Source: Diabrotica undecimpunctata (taxonomy: Eukaryota > Arthropoda > Insecta > Coleoptera > Chrysomelidae). From it: a stretch of 64,000 bases of DNA. Every line of letters begins with the position of its first letter. Within the stretch, counting starts at the first letter, position 1. A model generated the notes under the pieces. The model saw nothing but the letters and a program-made list of their open reading frames with translations. It ran no database searches and was not told where the DNA came from. A program made the translations under genes and the position numbers. Of this stretch, positions 1 through 10,960 are shown one piece after another. The stretch covers positions 27,883,853 through 27,947,852 of the forward strand of contig NC_092807.1 in NCBI RefSeq assembly GCF_040954645.1, read 5' to 3'.

Positions 1-726
1 ATGGTGAATGAATTGAGTCTCGCTCGTCATGTACCAGATAGTATACTTTTGGAATCAGGTATAGATTTATTTTCGGATAAAGCCTATCAGTTTTATAAAG
101 ATGTTCGTCTACGTGTAGGGAGTTGGGCTGAATTAGTTGAAGAGTTTCGTAGGGAGTACCTGTCAGCTCACCATGGGGAAGCGCTTTTTGAAGAGCTTCG
201 GAGGAGAACTCAGCATTCGTCTGAGACTATTGGAGTTTACTTGGCAATAATGAATAGTTACTTTAATCGCTTGCGTTGTCATGTTCCAGAGGAAGTTAAA
301 TTGTCTATAGTTATTAGGAATTTGCATCCGTTCTATCAAGATAGATTACGTGATCCTTTGCCAGCTACCTTGGAGGAACTTCGTGTTCTATGTCGCAGTA
401 TGGAGGAAAGACGTGATTGTATTAGGAACTATGTTGAACCGAATAGTAGGAAAATGAATACTTTGGAAAAGGACCTAGCTTATATCAGTGTGGATGCTGA
501 AAGTTGTAGTAGTGTTAGTGAGGGTCCTGTTGTTTCATCCGAATCGGAGTCCGCTAGAGGAAAGTTTAGGACTTTAATCTGTTATCGTTGTAATCAGTCA
601 GGCCATAAGGCAGTAGGGTGTCTAATGAAGAAGGAGGCTGTTCACTGTTTTAAGTGTAAGAAAGAAGGGTTTACAGTCAGAACTTGTCCTTCGTGTAATT
701 CGGGAAACGGAAGGAAGCGCACCTAA
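1..726 (+). CDS. gag: Gag polyprotein with two zinc knuckles (partial)
   Basis: Nucleocapsid and capsid protein of the gypsy element, which packages the element RNA in the cytoplasm. The C-terminal part has two CCHC-type knuckles: CYRCNQSGHKAVGC (residues 193-206, CX2CX4HX4C) and CFKCKKEGFTVRTC (residues 216-229). The second has a phenylalanine where the histidine would be, so it may not bind zinc normally. The N-terminal half resembles a retrotransposon capsid domain (helix-rich, no cysteines before about residue 94). The frame is already open at base 1, so the true start is probably upstream. It ends with TAA at 724-726, overlapping the pol frame, which opens at 699. Gag-Pol is likely made by a -1 frameshift at 702-708. 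Confidence 0.8.
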   Translation: MVNELSLARHVPDSILLESGIDLFSDKAYQFYKDVRLRVGSWAELVEEFRREYLSAHHGEALFEELRRRTQHSSETIGVYLAIMNSYFNRLRCHVPEEVKLSIVIRNLHPFYQDRLRDPLPATLEELRVLCRSMEERRDCIRNYVEPNSRKMNTLEKDLAYISVDAESCSSVSEGPVVSSESESARGKFRTLICYRCNQSGHKAVGCLMKKEAVHCFKCKKEGFTVRTCPSCNSGNGRKRT

Positions 727-771
727 CTGGTCGAAGAGGTGTTGCCGACGTTGACTCGACCAACCTACGTC
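702..771 (+). promoter_or_regulatory. Probable gag-pol -1 frameshift signal with pseudoknot
   Basis: GGGAAAC at 702-708 is in the gag frame as G GGA AAC, a canonical X XXY YYZ slippery heptamer. It lies inside the gag/pol overlap (pol frame open from 699, gag stop at 724-726), and pol is in the -1 frame. Downstream, TGGTCGA (728-734) can pair with TCGACCA (756-762). In its loop, GACGT (747-751) can pair with ACGTC (767-771), forming an H-type pseudoknot. The spacer from the slippery site is about 19 nt, longer than usual. A nearer alternative stem is CACCT (720-724) with AGGTG (737-741). Confidence 0.6.
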
Positions 772-821
772 CTATTTTAGACTTTATTTTACATCATTCC
801 GAAGGAGATGAACGTCCATAT

Positions 822-3800
822 TTGAAAGTTAAAGTCTTAGGAAAGGAAATTTTGGGATTATTGGATTCTGGTGCTTCAAAGACCATTGTAGGAAGAACTG
901 GTTGGAAATTTTTACAAAACTTGGGTTTAGAGTTGGATACTTCGAAGAAGACCGTTTGTAGAGTGGCGAATGGTCAGATGTGTGAATCGTTGGGGGAATG
1001 TTTAGTACCTTTCATGGTTAGGGATCGCTTGCGTGTCTTGCCAGTATTAGTTATTTTGGACGTACCGCACATTCTGATTTTAGGATCTGATTTTTGGCGT
1101 GTTATGGGTATCGTTCCAGATTTGAGGCATAACGAATGGTATTTTTCGGACGCTCCAGCAATGGTAGGTTCAGTGGATCATCTCCGAGGTCAAACTATTT
1201 TGACCGATGCAGAGAAGTCGCAATTGGAGGAAGTTATTAATAGAAGTCGTGAACTAATGGGCACTTCTCTTGGTTGTACTGATGTCACTGAGCATGTGAT
1301 TGTTTGTAAATCTGCACCCATAAAACAACGTTACTATCCTGTATCCCCAGTAATCCAAAGCCATATTGATAAAGAGCTAGAAGATATGTTGGCGAAAGGA
1401 GTAGTGGAGCGATCGAATAGTGCTTGGTCGTCCCCGATTCTCTTGGTGAAGAAAAAAGTTCCAGAAGGTGAAGAACCAAAATGGAGGTTCTGCGTAGACT
1501 ATCGAAAGCTTAATGCCGTAACAGAGAGGGATGGCTACCCATTACCGTACATCTCTAATATTTTAAATAAATTAAAGAACGCGCATTATCTTTCCACCAT
1601 AGACATTAAGTCGGCGTATTGGCAGGTACCTGTTGCTAAGGCTTCCAGGCCTTATACTGCTTTTACGGTTCCTGGTCGAGGTCTTTTTCAGTTTTGCAGA
1701 ATGCCTTTTGGATTACATAATGCCCCGGCTACATGGCAAAGGTTGATAGATCGTGTCCTCGGTCCGGAGTTGGAACCCTATGTTTTTACTTACTTGGATG
1801 ACGTGGTCATCGTGACAAAGTCTATTGAAGAACATGTAAGGATCTTAGAGGAAGTCTTTAGACGCTTGAGAGAAGCTAAGTTAACCGTTAGCTGGGATAA
1901 ATGTCAATTTTGTAGACCGGAACTAAAGTATTTGGGTCATGTGGTTGATAGGAATGGACTACATGTTGATGGTGATAAGGTCAAGGCTATGCTACGTATC
2001 CCAACACCCACATCCGTCAAGGAAGTTCGTAGCATCATAGGCACATTTTCCTGGTATCGAAGATTTATTCCTTCCTTTGCGACACTACTAGCTCCAATTA
2101 CAGCGATATTGAAGAAAGGAAGAAAATTCAATTGGACCCCGAGTTGTGAAGAATCTTTTCAGAAAATAAAAGAATGTCTAGTTTCTGCTCCGATACTTAA
2201 TTGTCCTGACTACAATTTGCCTTTTGTTGTCCAATGTGATGCCTCAGGATATGGAGTGGGCGCCGTGTTATTGCAGCCAGGCCCGGATGGTGACGAAGTA
2301 ATTAGTTTCCTGAGCAGATCACTAACGCGTCAAGAAAGGAATTTTTCCACGACGGAACGGGAATGTTTAGCTGTGTTATGGGCAGTCGAAAAACTGCGTC
2401 CTTATTTGGAGGGTGTTCCTTTTACGGTCGTGACTGATCACGCATCCCTCGTATGGCTTCAAAATTTGAAGGATCCTACTGGAAGATTAGCTCGATGGGC
2501 GGTAAGATTGCAACAATATGACTTTAAGATTGTGCATCGGAAAGGAAAAGAACATGTTGTCCCCGATTTGTTATCTCGGTCAGTTCCCGTGCTTGATATG
2601 GTTGAAGAGGTTGTACCGCTTCCTAGTGGTGATAGTTGGTATGATAAACTTTGTAGAAAAATCGAGTCTAATCCCTTGAAGTATCCTCAGTGGAGAATGT
2701 CTGGTGGCAAACTTTATAAATACATCCGTCCCAGTCATGGATTTTTGGTCGAGGAAGCGGACAATTGGAAGGAAGTCGTTCCTAAGGGTCAACGATTGGA
2801 AGTGCTGAAGTTGTGTCATGATAGTCCTTTAGCAGGTCATATGGGGATCCTGAAAACTTATAAGCGTATTAACGAGAAGTATTTTTGGCCGAAACTGCGG
2901 AGTGATGTGTCTCGTTACGTTGGACGTTGCTCACTGTGTGCCATGCATAAGGTGGAACAAGGTAAGCCCAAAGGCTTTATGACTCCTCAACCTAAAGCTA
3001 CTCAACCATGGGAGATAGTAGCAACCGATCTTATGGGACCTTTCCCAAGATCAACTCAAGGCTATAAGTTTATCTTAGTGGTAATGGATGTGTTTAGTAA
3101 ATTTTCTTTGGTATTTCCGTTGCGATCCTCAAAAGCCGTGCATGTCGTTAAGAAAATAGAAGAAGAAGTTTTTCTCGTATTTGGAGTTCCACGTCTGTTA
3201 CTATGTGATAATGGTGTCCAGTATACTTCGGGTATTTTCAAGAAAATGATGGAAACCTATGGTGTCTCAGTTCGTTATAATGCGTTGTATCATCCACAGT
3301 GCAATCCATCTGAACGCTATAACCGAACCCTTAAAACAATGATGGCAACTTATATAGCTGACAACCATAGGAAGTGGGATGAAAATTTGGCCAAACTAGC
3401 ATGTGCTACGCGCACTGCATACCACGAGTCGACTGGTCAAGATCCCTACTTCATAAATTTCGGTCGGAAGATGGTAGTGGATGGACGAGATTTTTCCCGA
3501 AAGGACAAACTCGGAGACCCGGAGGACGAAGTAGCTAAAATGGGATATAATCGATCGCGTGGACTCCAGGAATTATTTGTTGATGTTAGAAAACGTTTAG
3601 ATAAAGCTTCGGCTAAGTGTGAGAAGACCTATAATCTACGGAGACGTCCAGAGGAATTTCAGCCCCATCAGTCAGTATGGCGGAGAAATTTTGTGTTGTC
3701 AGATGCCGCTAAATATTTCACGAAAAAGTTAGCTCCTAGATGGATAGGACCCTACTTCGTGAAGAAGAAAGTTTCCCCCTGGACATATAGTTTAGAGGAT

Positions 3801-3881
3801 GAAAATGGCAAGGATCAAGGTATTTGGAATATTAAGGATTTAAGGATTAGTAACCCGACTGGTGATCCCGATAGGATTTAG
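822..3881 (+). CDS. pol: Pol polyprotein: protease, RT, RNase H, integrase
   Basis: Reverse transcribes the element RNA and integrates the DNA. Visible in order: aspartic protease with LLDSGASKTIVG near residue 13; RT with YRKLNAV, QVPVA, MPFGLHNAP and the catalytic YLDDVV near residue 325; RNase H with QCDASGYGVGAVLL and TDHASL; the integrase H2C2 finger (HDSPLAGHMG, then CSLCAMHK); the integrase core with ATDLMGPFP, DNGVQYTS and a glutamate in NPSERYNRTLK; and a C-terminal basic domain with LAPRWIGPYFV. All expected catalytic residues are present and there is no internal stop. The first start-like codon is TTG at 822, but the frame is open from 699, so translation is most likely by -1 frameshift from gag. 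Length fits a complete gypsy pol. Confidence 0.9.
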   Translation: MKVKVLGKEILGLLDSGASKTIVGRTGWKFLQNLGLELDTSKKTVCRVANGQMCESLGECLVPFMVRDRLRVLPVLVILDVPHILILGSDFWRVMGIVPDLRHNEWYFSDAPAMVGSVDHLRGQTILTDAEKSQLEEVINRSRELMGTSLGCTDVTEHVIVCKSAPIKQRYYPVSPVIQSHIDKELEDMLAKGVVERSNSAWSSPILLVKKKVPEGEEPKWRFCVDYRKLNAVTERDGYPLPYISNILNKLKNAHYLSTIDIKSAYWQVPVAKASRPYTAFTVPGRGLFQFCRMPFGLHNAPATWQRLIDRVLGPELEPYVFTYLDDVVIVTKSIEEHVRILEEVFRRLREAKLTVSWDKCQFCRPELKYLGHVVDRNGLHVDGDKVKAMLRIPTPTSVKEVRSIIGTFSWYRRFIPSFATLLAPITAILKKGRKFNWTPSCEESFQKIKECLVSAPILNCPDYNLPFVVQCDASGYGVGAVLLQPGPDGDEVISFLSRSLTRQERNFSTTERECLAVLWAVEKLRPYLEGVPFTVVTDHASLVWLQNLKDPTGRLARWAVRLQQYDFKIVHRKGKEHVVPDLLSRSVPVLDMVEEVVPLPSGDSWYDKLCRKIESNPLKYPQWRMSGGKLYKYIRPSHGFLVEEADNWKEVVPKGQRLEVLKLCHDSPLAGHMGILKTYKRINEKYFWPKLRSDVSRYVGRCSLCAMHKVEQGKPKGFMTPQPKATQPWEIVATDLMGPFPRSTQGYKFILVVMDVFSKFSLVFPLRSSKAVHVVKKIEEEVFLVFGVPRLLLCDNGVQYTSGIFKKMMETYGVSVRYNALYHPQCNPSERYNRTLKTMMATYIADNHRKWDENLAKLACATRTAYHESTGQDPYFINFGRKMVVDGRDFSRKDKLGDPEDEVAKMGYNRSRGLQELFVDVRKRLDKASAKCEKTYNLRRRPEEFQPHQSVWRRNFVLSDAAKYFTKKLAPRWIGPYFVKKKVSPWTYSLEDENGKDQGIWNIKDLRISNPTGDPDRI

Positions 3882-4794
3882 GTCGGAGTAGAACGGACTA
3901 GCAAAGTTTTGTCTAGTCTAAGTAAATTCTTCTGAAATTGGTTGTATTTATTTTTTTTGTTGTGTCCGTGAAGGATGACTGAGTGTTGGCTATGATCGGT
4001 TCTTAGGATGTATTTGGATGGTCAACCGATTCGTTTTTTTTTGTGTTAGGTAGCCAATACGAAGTCGTAGGGTTGCGGTAGCCTTAATTTCTTTTGATTT
4101 ATGGAATTGAATGTCACTTAGGTTTGGTCAGAAATATGTTGTCTTCGATGATATGGCGTTGGGATTTTTTTTGATGTTAGTAAGCCATTCTATTTAATTG
4201 GGATTTTTTCGAAGCCACATAATTATGTTTTGGTGAATCTTGTTGGATAATAGCTTAGTTTTGGATGATTCACTAAATTTCGTTGTATACGGATTTAAAT
4301 TCTGGAAGACCTATCTCATTTTTATTTTAATGAACAATTGGAATTACACTACTGTTTCGGTAGATGTTTCTCGCAGTATCAGTAAGAGTGGAATGGTGGA
4401 GAGTTTCTTATGGACTCATGTTATGCGAGGTATAGTGAAGTACTAGCGATGCCCCAGAGCTGGGAGGTCGCGAATAAGGGCAACATCCAGTAACCGACCT
4501 AATCAGTGTTGTCAGATTGACGTTGGAATTTGAAACTATGCTACTTGATCTCATACGATGAGAGATGACTGTTGTGTGGAAGTGGAGTAAGTGTTGTAAG
4601 TAAGTTGTTGCTTTGTGCGTGTGGTTTGAGATTGGTATGTCTTTCGTTGTCCAAGTACTTGCGCATGGTGAAGACGGTGTGGATGATGATTGTGTTGTGG
4701 ACTTCGCTAGGAGTTTAGGTAGTGCGTCGCTAGCGCGAGGGAAAATTTTCTTTGTCTAGTTTTTCCTCGTAAATTTTCCTCTGGGAAAGGGAGG
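3882..4794 (+). other. 3' untranslated part of the gypsy element and polypurine tract
   Basis: About 0.9 kb of T-rich sequence between pol and the presumed LTR. It has only short frames (such as 4240-4446) with no recognisable domain, and I see no env. It ends in GGGAAAGGGAGG (4783-4794), a plausible polypurine tract for plus-strand priming. Confidence 0.5.
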
Positions 4795-5460
4795 TGTTGT
4801 TACGTTCCAAATTTAAAGTAAAAAGTCCCACCTCTATTTTATCAAAATTTAAATAATTCAGGACGTGTAAGAGCGGTTGCCTATAATATATTATAAGCAA
4901 GGTGGCGAAAATAAAATTAGTAATTTTCAAATAGGGGTAATGTCTGGCAAATTGTGCTGAAGTTAAGGGAACACGTCCTCTTTTTTGTGAAGAAACTAAT
5001 TTAGATCGTTCTTTCTAGAGTTATCTTGGAAGAATTGGGATCATAAAATTGAAATTTTTGAATCTCGGTATTATTCGGTGACCTCCGTGTGTCAAGTTGT
5101 CAAGTGTTCGGAAAGACGACGGAAAGAAAGTGATTCCAGATTTGACGGTGTTACTGAAAGGTTGGGCTAGATTAAAAACGGCATTTTGTTTTTTTGCTTT
5201 TGCTGCTGTTCCATGTGGGATCTGGACTAGTCCGAACCGTGTGGATATTCAAGGGGATTTGCTGCCTTCGTGGAAGGGTTTTTTTGGAATATCCACAATT
5301 TCGCTAAAAAAAGCGGATCTACAGTACACGTGAATACCGGGAGTCGTATTTAGATCAAGAAATTAGCCTTAATCACGAGTCCAAATAGCCGGCTACGCTT
5401 CGGTCCAATTTGGGATATTTCAAACCCCTAATCTGGCTAAGAAGGGTGAGTGTTAGAACA
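4795..5460 (+). repeat. Probable 3' LTR of the gypsy element
   Basis: Directly after the purine tract, the sequence starts TGTTGTTACG at 4795. It may end at TGTTAGAACA (5451-5460), giving the expected TG...CA edges with TGTT/AACA short inverted ends, about 666 bp. The 5' LTR is not in the window, so the right edge cannot be checked by comparison and could lie elsewhere. Confidence 0.4.
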
Positions 5461-6690
5461 TTTCGTTTTTAATTAATTAAAAAGTTGTAGTTATTTTTTT
5501 ATCCCATCTCTAAAAAGCTATTCACATTTTTATCAGTTTTCATACATTCAAGTTCGGAGACAAGTTTTTTTTTGTATTGCTCCATTATCGCCAAAAGGCA
5601 GATAAACAAAGTGTTAAAATCAATATATTTATTTCCAAATAATTATTTTAGACACAGATGGTAATTAATGTTTTCTTGCTTCAGGGTTGGTTGGTTGGTT
5701 TGTTTGTTTTTTTTCTGCTTCTTCTTCTTCGTATTTTTCCGTCTGGCTGTAATTTTCAACTTTTCAACATTGTCACACAAGTCTATGTACATCGGCAATC
5801 GTATGGGATTTTGGATTGAAGACACGCTGAACTATAACTGGAATTCCACGCGGTGAAGTATATGAAAATTCGAGGTATGGATCGATAATAATTAATTTTC
5901 AACGGAAGATTTAAGCGCCGTCTAATTTGGTTTGCGAAATACAATAGTTTTTTTTAAAAGATTATTTGCTGTTAGTTTTTATTTTCATATTTACAAATAC
6001 TTTACAGATTTTTTTTTAAAGATAATTTGCGGTTTATTTTATTAATTCAATATTTACACATACCTATTTTAATTTTGTAAACTGCGTCTAAGGGGGGGTT
6101 ATATATTTGAGATTTATTTTTTTTATATTATTTTCTGCGCACGCACTTGAGCTCACGTGGTGTCCTATTTGCGTTAATTATTTTTTTTGGTTGGTATTGA
6201 ACCGCACACCCCTTAGCGTCCGGTACTTTTGATACGTCTTACCTTTCATTTTGTTCTGTTAAATAGAAATAACTTATGAATTTTTGTTAGGCAAGTAGAA
6301 GCCGCATTTTTATATTATTTTTTTATTAAGCCTATGGTAAAGTTAAATAATATTGTAATATGTAGTATGTATGTATTTATTTTCAACTATTTTGGGAATC
6401 TATTTATTAAAATTGACTAAATTCTAATCTGACAATTTCATTTATTTTTTTTATTTATTCAGATTGTATACTGTTACTTAGTATTTTAGTAGTAAACCTA
6501 TTGGTAAGTTGGTGGTTTATGGAATAGTAACGTAGGGAAGGCTGTGGGCCAATTTACCTGGCGCCCCTGATATAACTTCGGATTTTTTTTGTTTTGTGGA
6601 CCGCACGACCATCTCCACTGTTTTGTCTAGCCGCGAGCCATTCCCAGACTGTCACCGTATAGTACTTTTCTTTCCGGGTGTACGTCTGAT
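5461..6690. other. AT-rich region, no gene seen
   Basis: Long T and A runs. A TGGCGCCCC string at 6559 recalls a retroelement primer-binding site, but no LTR edge could be fitted to it. The short frames here show no family signature. Confidence 0.4.
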
Positions 6691-7513
6691 TTATATTTGG
6701 TACATTTTGTAATTTTTTTTATATAGATTCGGTTTTGTACGCCACAGAATAGCTAATTCATAATCAGCTACAATAATTTTTGGAGCCAATATTAAATTAG
6801 AATTGCGACAATTTTCTTTAAGAATAACAAAAAGTTTTTCATATGTTGACCAAAGTGTATTCGGTAATAAGCAAAAGGCCACAGGTATGTAATGTCCGTT
6901 TTCTACAACATGAAGTGTGAAAAATTGTAAAAAATATTTCGTACAATATCGAAAAGTTCCTTCAAGATACACTTTGCCACAATTACACATAAATTTTAAA
7001 TTAATGTCACACAAAAATACCACAATATTGTTAATATGATCAGTAGCTAAGAGAAACGGTTCATTTTTTTATTGTTTTTAAATTTAATGTTTGTAAAATA
7101 TCTAACGCATCGGAAATACAGGTTGGTAAACGCGGTTGGATTTGACGTCTCTTGTAATACATATTATTTGTTACCTAGGCAATGTCTTTTATTGTTAAAG
7201 AATTCATACCATCACTGTTTTCCCTTGTTATAGAATGTATAATTTTTGTTGGCCGCCCTGTGATATCTTCTATGGCTTTCCGTTTACTTGCCGTACTCAA
7301 AATTTGTCTATTTAATTTCTTTATATCATTTTCATGATTGTGCACTGTTTCTTTTCGGAAAATTGTATTATCTACACTTAGCGTAAACAATTTTGCGTTA
7401 CATTTATTTACCGTACATGTCCAAAACTTTTCACCACTTTTAAGCACTTTTTTTTCACGATACTTATAATCATCCAACACAAGTAACGAGTTTCCCTTTT
7501 CACTTAAGATCAT
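6691..7513 (-). pseudogene. MULE-type transposase remnant with FLYWCH finger
   Basis: The upstream part (7175-7513) has a FLYWCH-like zinc finger: KFWTCTVNKC followed by HNHEND, a C..C..H.H pattern used for DNA binding. The downstream part (6691-7023) resembles the MULE transposase core: GTFRYCTKYFLQFFTLHV, then NGHYIPVAFCLLPN, then IIVADYELAI with a second catalytic aspartate. The usual aspartate before GTF is replaced (LEGTF), and the two parts are in different frames around 7024-7174. This is a dead Mutator-like copy. No terminal repeats were identified. Confidence 0.7.
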
Positions 7514-8479
7514 TTTAATTTCACTAATTTTGACTACCTTTCAAGACAGCTCAAAATAAACTAAATCTAAAATAATATTTTATTATTAAATATTTCCTTA
7601 CTCATTAAAATCTCCTTCGGTTCATAATTCGGTGCACTTATTTTGGCTGTTCAGGTAGCGGTCCTCAATTCGAGAACACCGTAAAAACTGACAAGCGCAG
7701 AAGATACAAAACAGCACGAAGAACTAATGTCGTGCTGATCGTATAGACTTTAATTTAGTAAGATATATTAGTGAGAATAATTGAATTATTATTTTATTTT
7801 ATATTTATATTTATTAAACAAACTATTGTAGAAAATACAATTAATTTTCTACATATATACTACGCTTTGCAACAAAACTTTATTTTGACTTAACTTCAAA
7901 TTGAAAATGAAACTCAAAATTCTGAAGCGGTTCGATTTACATGTACAAACGTGTATGTGTTTAAATTTCATTCTCCTTGGAAGTGAACCGTGCTTCCATT
8001 AGCTTAGGTATTTAACCATTTATCATTTCAATAACCCAAGCGTTTTGTTTCATGCTGCTTTATTTTCCGGAAAACTTTCTTTTGTAAAAGTTCTGACGTT
8101 GGCTCATAATGAAACAACGGACCTAATCAAACTTTTTCTTAACAAACGTTCTACCTTACACTGTACCGAAATGAAGCTGATTTATTTCAAATGTTCCTGT
8201 TTTTTGGAAAATTTCATTAATTACACACAGTCCGCACATTCCAATTTAAGTTGGGCGTTTTAGAAGTTACTTTAACTGACTGGATTACTGGATCAACAAC
8301 ATTGGCGTTCCAAAAGGAGGGTACAGTATGAGTAAGTATTATAGTAATTATATGTGTTACCTATTTGCTTTGAAAACAACTCTATAAAATTTGAAGTTGG
8401 TAACCGATTTAACACAAATAAGTCTCATGTAATTACTCCAAGAGCTAACTTCAAATTTTTATTGCATACTGAGCATAGT
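7514..8479. other. No gene seen
   Basis: AT-rich sequence. The 72-codon frame at 8045-8263 has no family signature and is probably chance. Confidence 0.4.
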
Positions 8480-8964
8480 ATCAGATGTTTCAGCTCTGCG
8501 ACAGACAACAATCCATAAAATTTTAAAACAACTGCAATTTAAACCTTATATATTTTGTTTCGTTGGTGAACTACATGAAGATAGTTCTGATCGGTATTTA
8601 TAATTTTGTGAGTTCATCACTGAACAAATTATTGGCAGTTCTTATTATGTATTTAATATACATTTTTTTTCGAGAGCTTCTTTTCCTTCAATGGTGAAAT
8701 TGACCATCATAACTGTGTTTATTATTTGAAAAAAAAAAACATTTTAGAAGGTACACACTCAATATACACATAGGGTCAAAGTTTGGACACAAACTTTCGG
8801 GAATTATATTGCTGGACTATTCTTTCTACTTGAAACTTCGATTAGCAAAATGTATCTGGTTTAGGTGTAAAATGCCATGCATCCCACTTTCACAGCCACA
8901 ATTGAGCAATACAACTGTTATCATGAAGAAAACTTAATTTTTCAACAAGACGTTAGTAAGATAG
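8480..8964 (+). pseudogene. Tc1/mariner-like DDE transposase remnant
   Basis: Read on the plus strand in more than one frame, this resembles the insect transposase family with an N-terminal DUF4817 helix-turn-helix. SALRQTTIHKILKQLQFKP and CEFITEQ are followed by FNGEIDHHNC (8690s) and, at the end, FQQDV, which matches the start of the second catalytic aspartate motif (QQDGAP in the family). The piggyBac element at 8965 begins just there, so this DDE element was probably cut by it. Several stops; non-functional. Confidence 0.5.
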
Positions 8965-9224
8965 TTAACCCTTCGGTACACGGGTAATACTTTGATACAC
9001 GTAAGAGCGGGTTGGGTCTGAGAAGCCCAAAAATTAAACTAATCATTTTTTATGTTTAATTTTGTAACAACAGGTTTGCGTTGCATATATTAGAACTACT
9101 ACTAAAGACAACTTATATACTTTAAAAGGAAATGAACTTCTATTATAATACTAAAACTGAAAATATAAAAGAAATTACGTTCTACAATATGGCCGATGTT
9201 TAAAAAACACCTTATATATATAAG

Positions 9225-10960
9225 TTATTCAGTCATTTTATCAATGCATATGAGACAAACAGGTATGGTATGTTTCAAGCAAATAAATTTTTTACAATAA
9301 TGACACATGTATCGAATTTTACGATCTCTACAAAAAGCACAACGCCCCCTTTTATTTTGCAATTCCGCAGGTGCTTGTACTGGTTCAGCACCATTGAGTT
9401 TAGCAACAAGCTCTCTTATATCTCGTACCAAATGAGGAGATTGAGCTTTCTTTTATATTGTCCATTACTAACTGAAGGCCTAGTTCTTAAAAAAAATCTT
9501 CTTTTGCTTGTTTTTAGATCCAGTTTGTTAGTTCTCTTTATCACAAATGTATTTATTGCAGCAACATCAATCAATCCATAAAAGATGACCATGGGCCAAC
9601 GTTTTGTATTTCTTGCGACAGTATAGGAACCTCGAAGTTAATGAACCGTGTCCATACCACCTTTCGTAGAGTTATAGAACGTTATTACTTCAGGTTTACT
9701 TTGGTCACCCGTTGTCGGATCGATTTGGTCATCATGGTGTAGGGTTGACAAAAGAACAACATGTTTTGTTGATTATTATTTAAATGGGAATAAGCCACAA
9801 TTAAAGGTTAAAATATGTTTTGTTGGTTTTGTTATATAGGACAATATCGTCATATCTTTGGTAAATCCAAACATAGTTGATTTTGGCGGTCTAAAAAAAT
9901 TCGGTTGGGATATATCTTTTGTTTTTCTGTAGGGTGCCTACAATTAATTGTTAGACTATGATTTGTCAGTAAGTTTAGTGCGACTTCAATTGATGTAAAC
10001 CAATTGTCCATTGTGACATTCCGGTTGGATTTCGAGATTGGTTTGCAAAGCCCCTCAACCACATCGTACGCTGCAGAACTGAGAGGATATGATTCTGGTG
10101 GTTGTGTACCGGCATAGATTTCTAATTGATAAGTATAGAAAGTGTGAGAATCCACCAAAGAATATACCTTCAGACCGTATCGGTCCGGTTTGTTTGGAAG
10201 CTATATTCTGAAACTACAGCGACATCTAAAGCCTAAAAGCATCTCATCGATAGTGAGATATTGGCCAATAGTATAATATTCTTGAAAATTTTCAACTACA
10301 TCCTCGGATACGACTCTAACTGCTGCAAGTTTGTCTACTTGTTTCCATTCGTCCCTTGCACGAATATCATCTAGGCGTAAGCACTTCATAAGAAATCTAA
10401 ATCTGCGGAGAGCCATCGTTGCCAGAAATATGTCAATGCCCGTACCATTTTTTCCCAAAACTCAAAAATTGAAGTTCTACCTCCACGGTAAATTCCAGTT
10501 AAGTAAATCAGGCCAATCAGAGCTTTTAGTTCACATATATTTGTTAGCCTCGCATCGGAACTGTCTTTATATCTCACGTACACACGCTCAATATATACAT
10601 TAGTACATTCAACAATATGTTTTATAATTTTGCCATTTAAAAACAGTTTCCAGCATTCCTTTTCAATTGTGCAACTTTTTGGATTGCGAATAACTCAAGG
10701 AAGTTTTGTGATGATATTTTCTCGTCTAGTTCTAACATTCTGTGTTGCGCGTGTATTATTTCATTTCATTCCATCTTTGGTATTGTAATAAAGGTGTTGG
10801 TTTGACACACCTTGTGGAATTCATTCTTGTAAGTTTAGTTTGGTGTCTGATAAATCAAATTCAGACTCTGAATTATGATTACCATCTTCGTTTTCTAATT
10901 TTGCAACAATAGTCTCATCGGAATCTGAATCTTCATAATTGTCTTCCTCGTCGGTTGCAG
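9225..10960 (-). pseudogene. piggyBac transposase (copy 1), main part
   Basis: DDD transposase that cuts and pastes at TTAA. The N-terminus (acidic, DEEDNYEDSDSDET, about 10900-10950) starts beyond the Penelope insertion: the ATG is at 12826-12828 (MYSYEGEVK), and the frame resumes at 10992 (KRLQCLYKE). The first aspartate is in TIDEMLLGF (10201-10458), the second in TMDNWF (9850-10158) and the third in KGGMDTV (about 9630-9700). The C-terminal cysteine finger CAFCRDRKIRYMCHYCKKF is in 9225-9431. All three catalytic aspartates survive, but frameshifts, a 43-bp insertion at 9772-9814 and the Penelope element at 10993 break the gene. Confidence 0.8.
9772..9814 (-). mobile_element. 43-bp Penelope tail micro-insertion
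   Basis: The sequence matches the 3' tail of the Penelope-like element at 10993 (GGGAATAAGCCACAATTAAA shared). It is flanked by the 11-bp direct repeat ATGTTTTGTTG at 9761-9771 and 9815-9825. Without it the piggyBac frame reads on into KPTKHVVLLSTLH, as the family requires, so it is a genuine insertion rather than part of piggyBac. Confidence 0.75.

Larger units (their letters stand above)
1..5460 (+). mobile_element. Ty3/gypsy LTR retrotransposon, 5' end outside window
   Basis: Gag, then a pol in the order protease, reverse transcriptase, RNase H, integrase, which is the Ty3/gypsy order (integrase last). The 5' LTR and probably the start of gag lie before base 1. A purine-rich tract at about 4783-4794 precedes a sequence beginning TGTTGTTACG, read here as the 3' LTR. 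There is no env-like frame after pol. Pol is open over about 1,020 codons, so this is the youngest-looking element in the window; most other coding regions are broken. Clade within gypsy is not assigned. Confidence 0.85.

Noticed and set aside
4240..4446. 68-codon frame after gypsy pol as a possible env
   Set aside because: Too short, no signal peptide, membrane or cleavage pattern; most likely untranslated.
5668..5856. Hydrophobic frame that looks like a membrane protein
   Set aside because: Composed of phenylalanine from T runs; no conservation or context.
6559..6567. TGGCGCCCC as a retroelement primer-binding site
   Set aside because: No LTR edge upstream and no gag frame downstream; a single short match.
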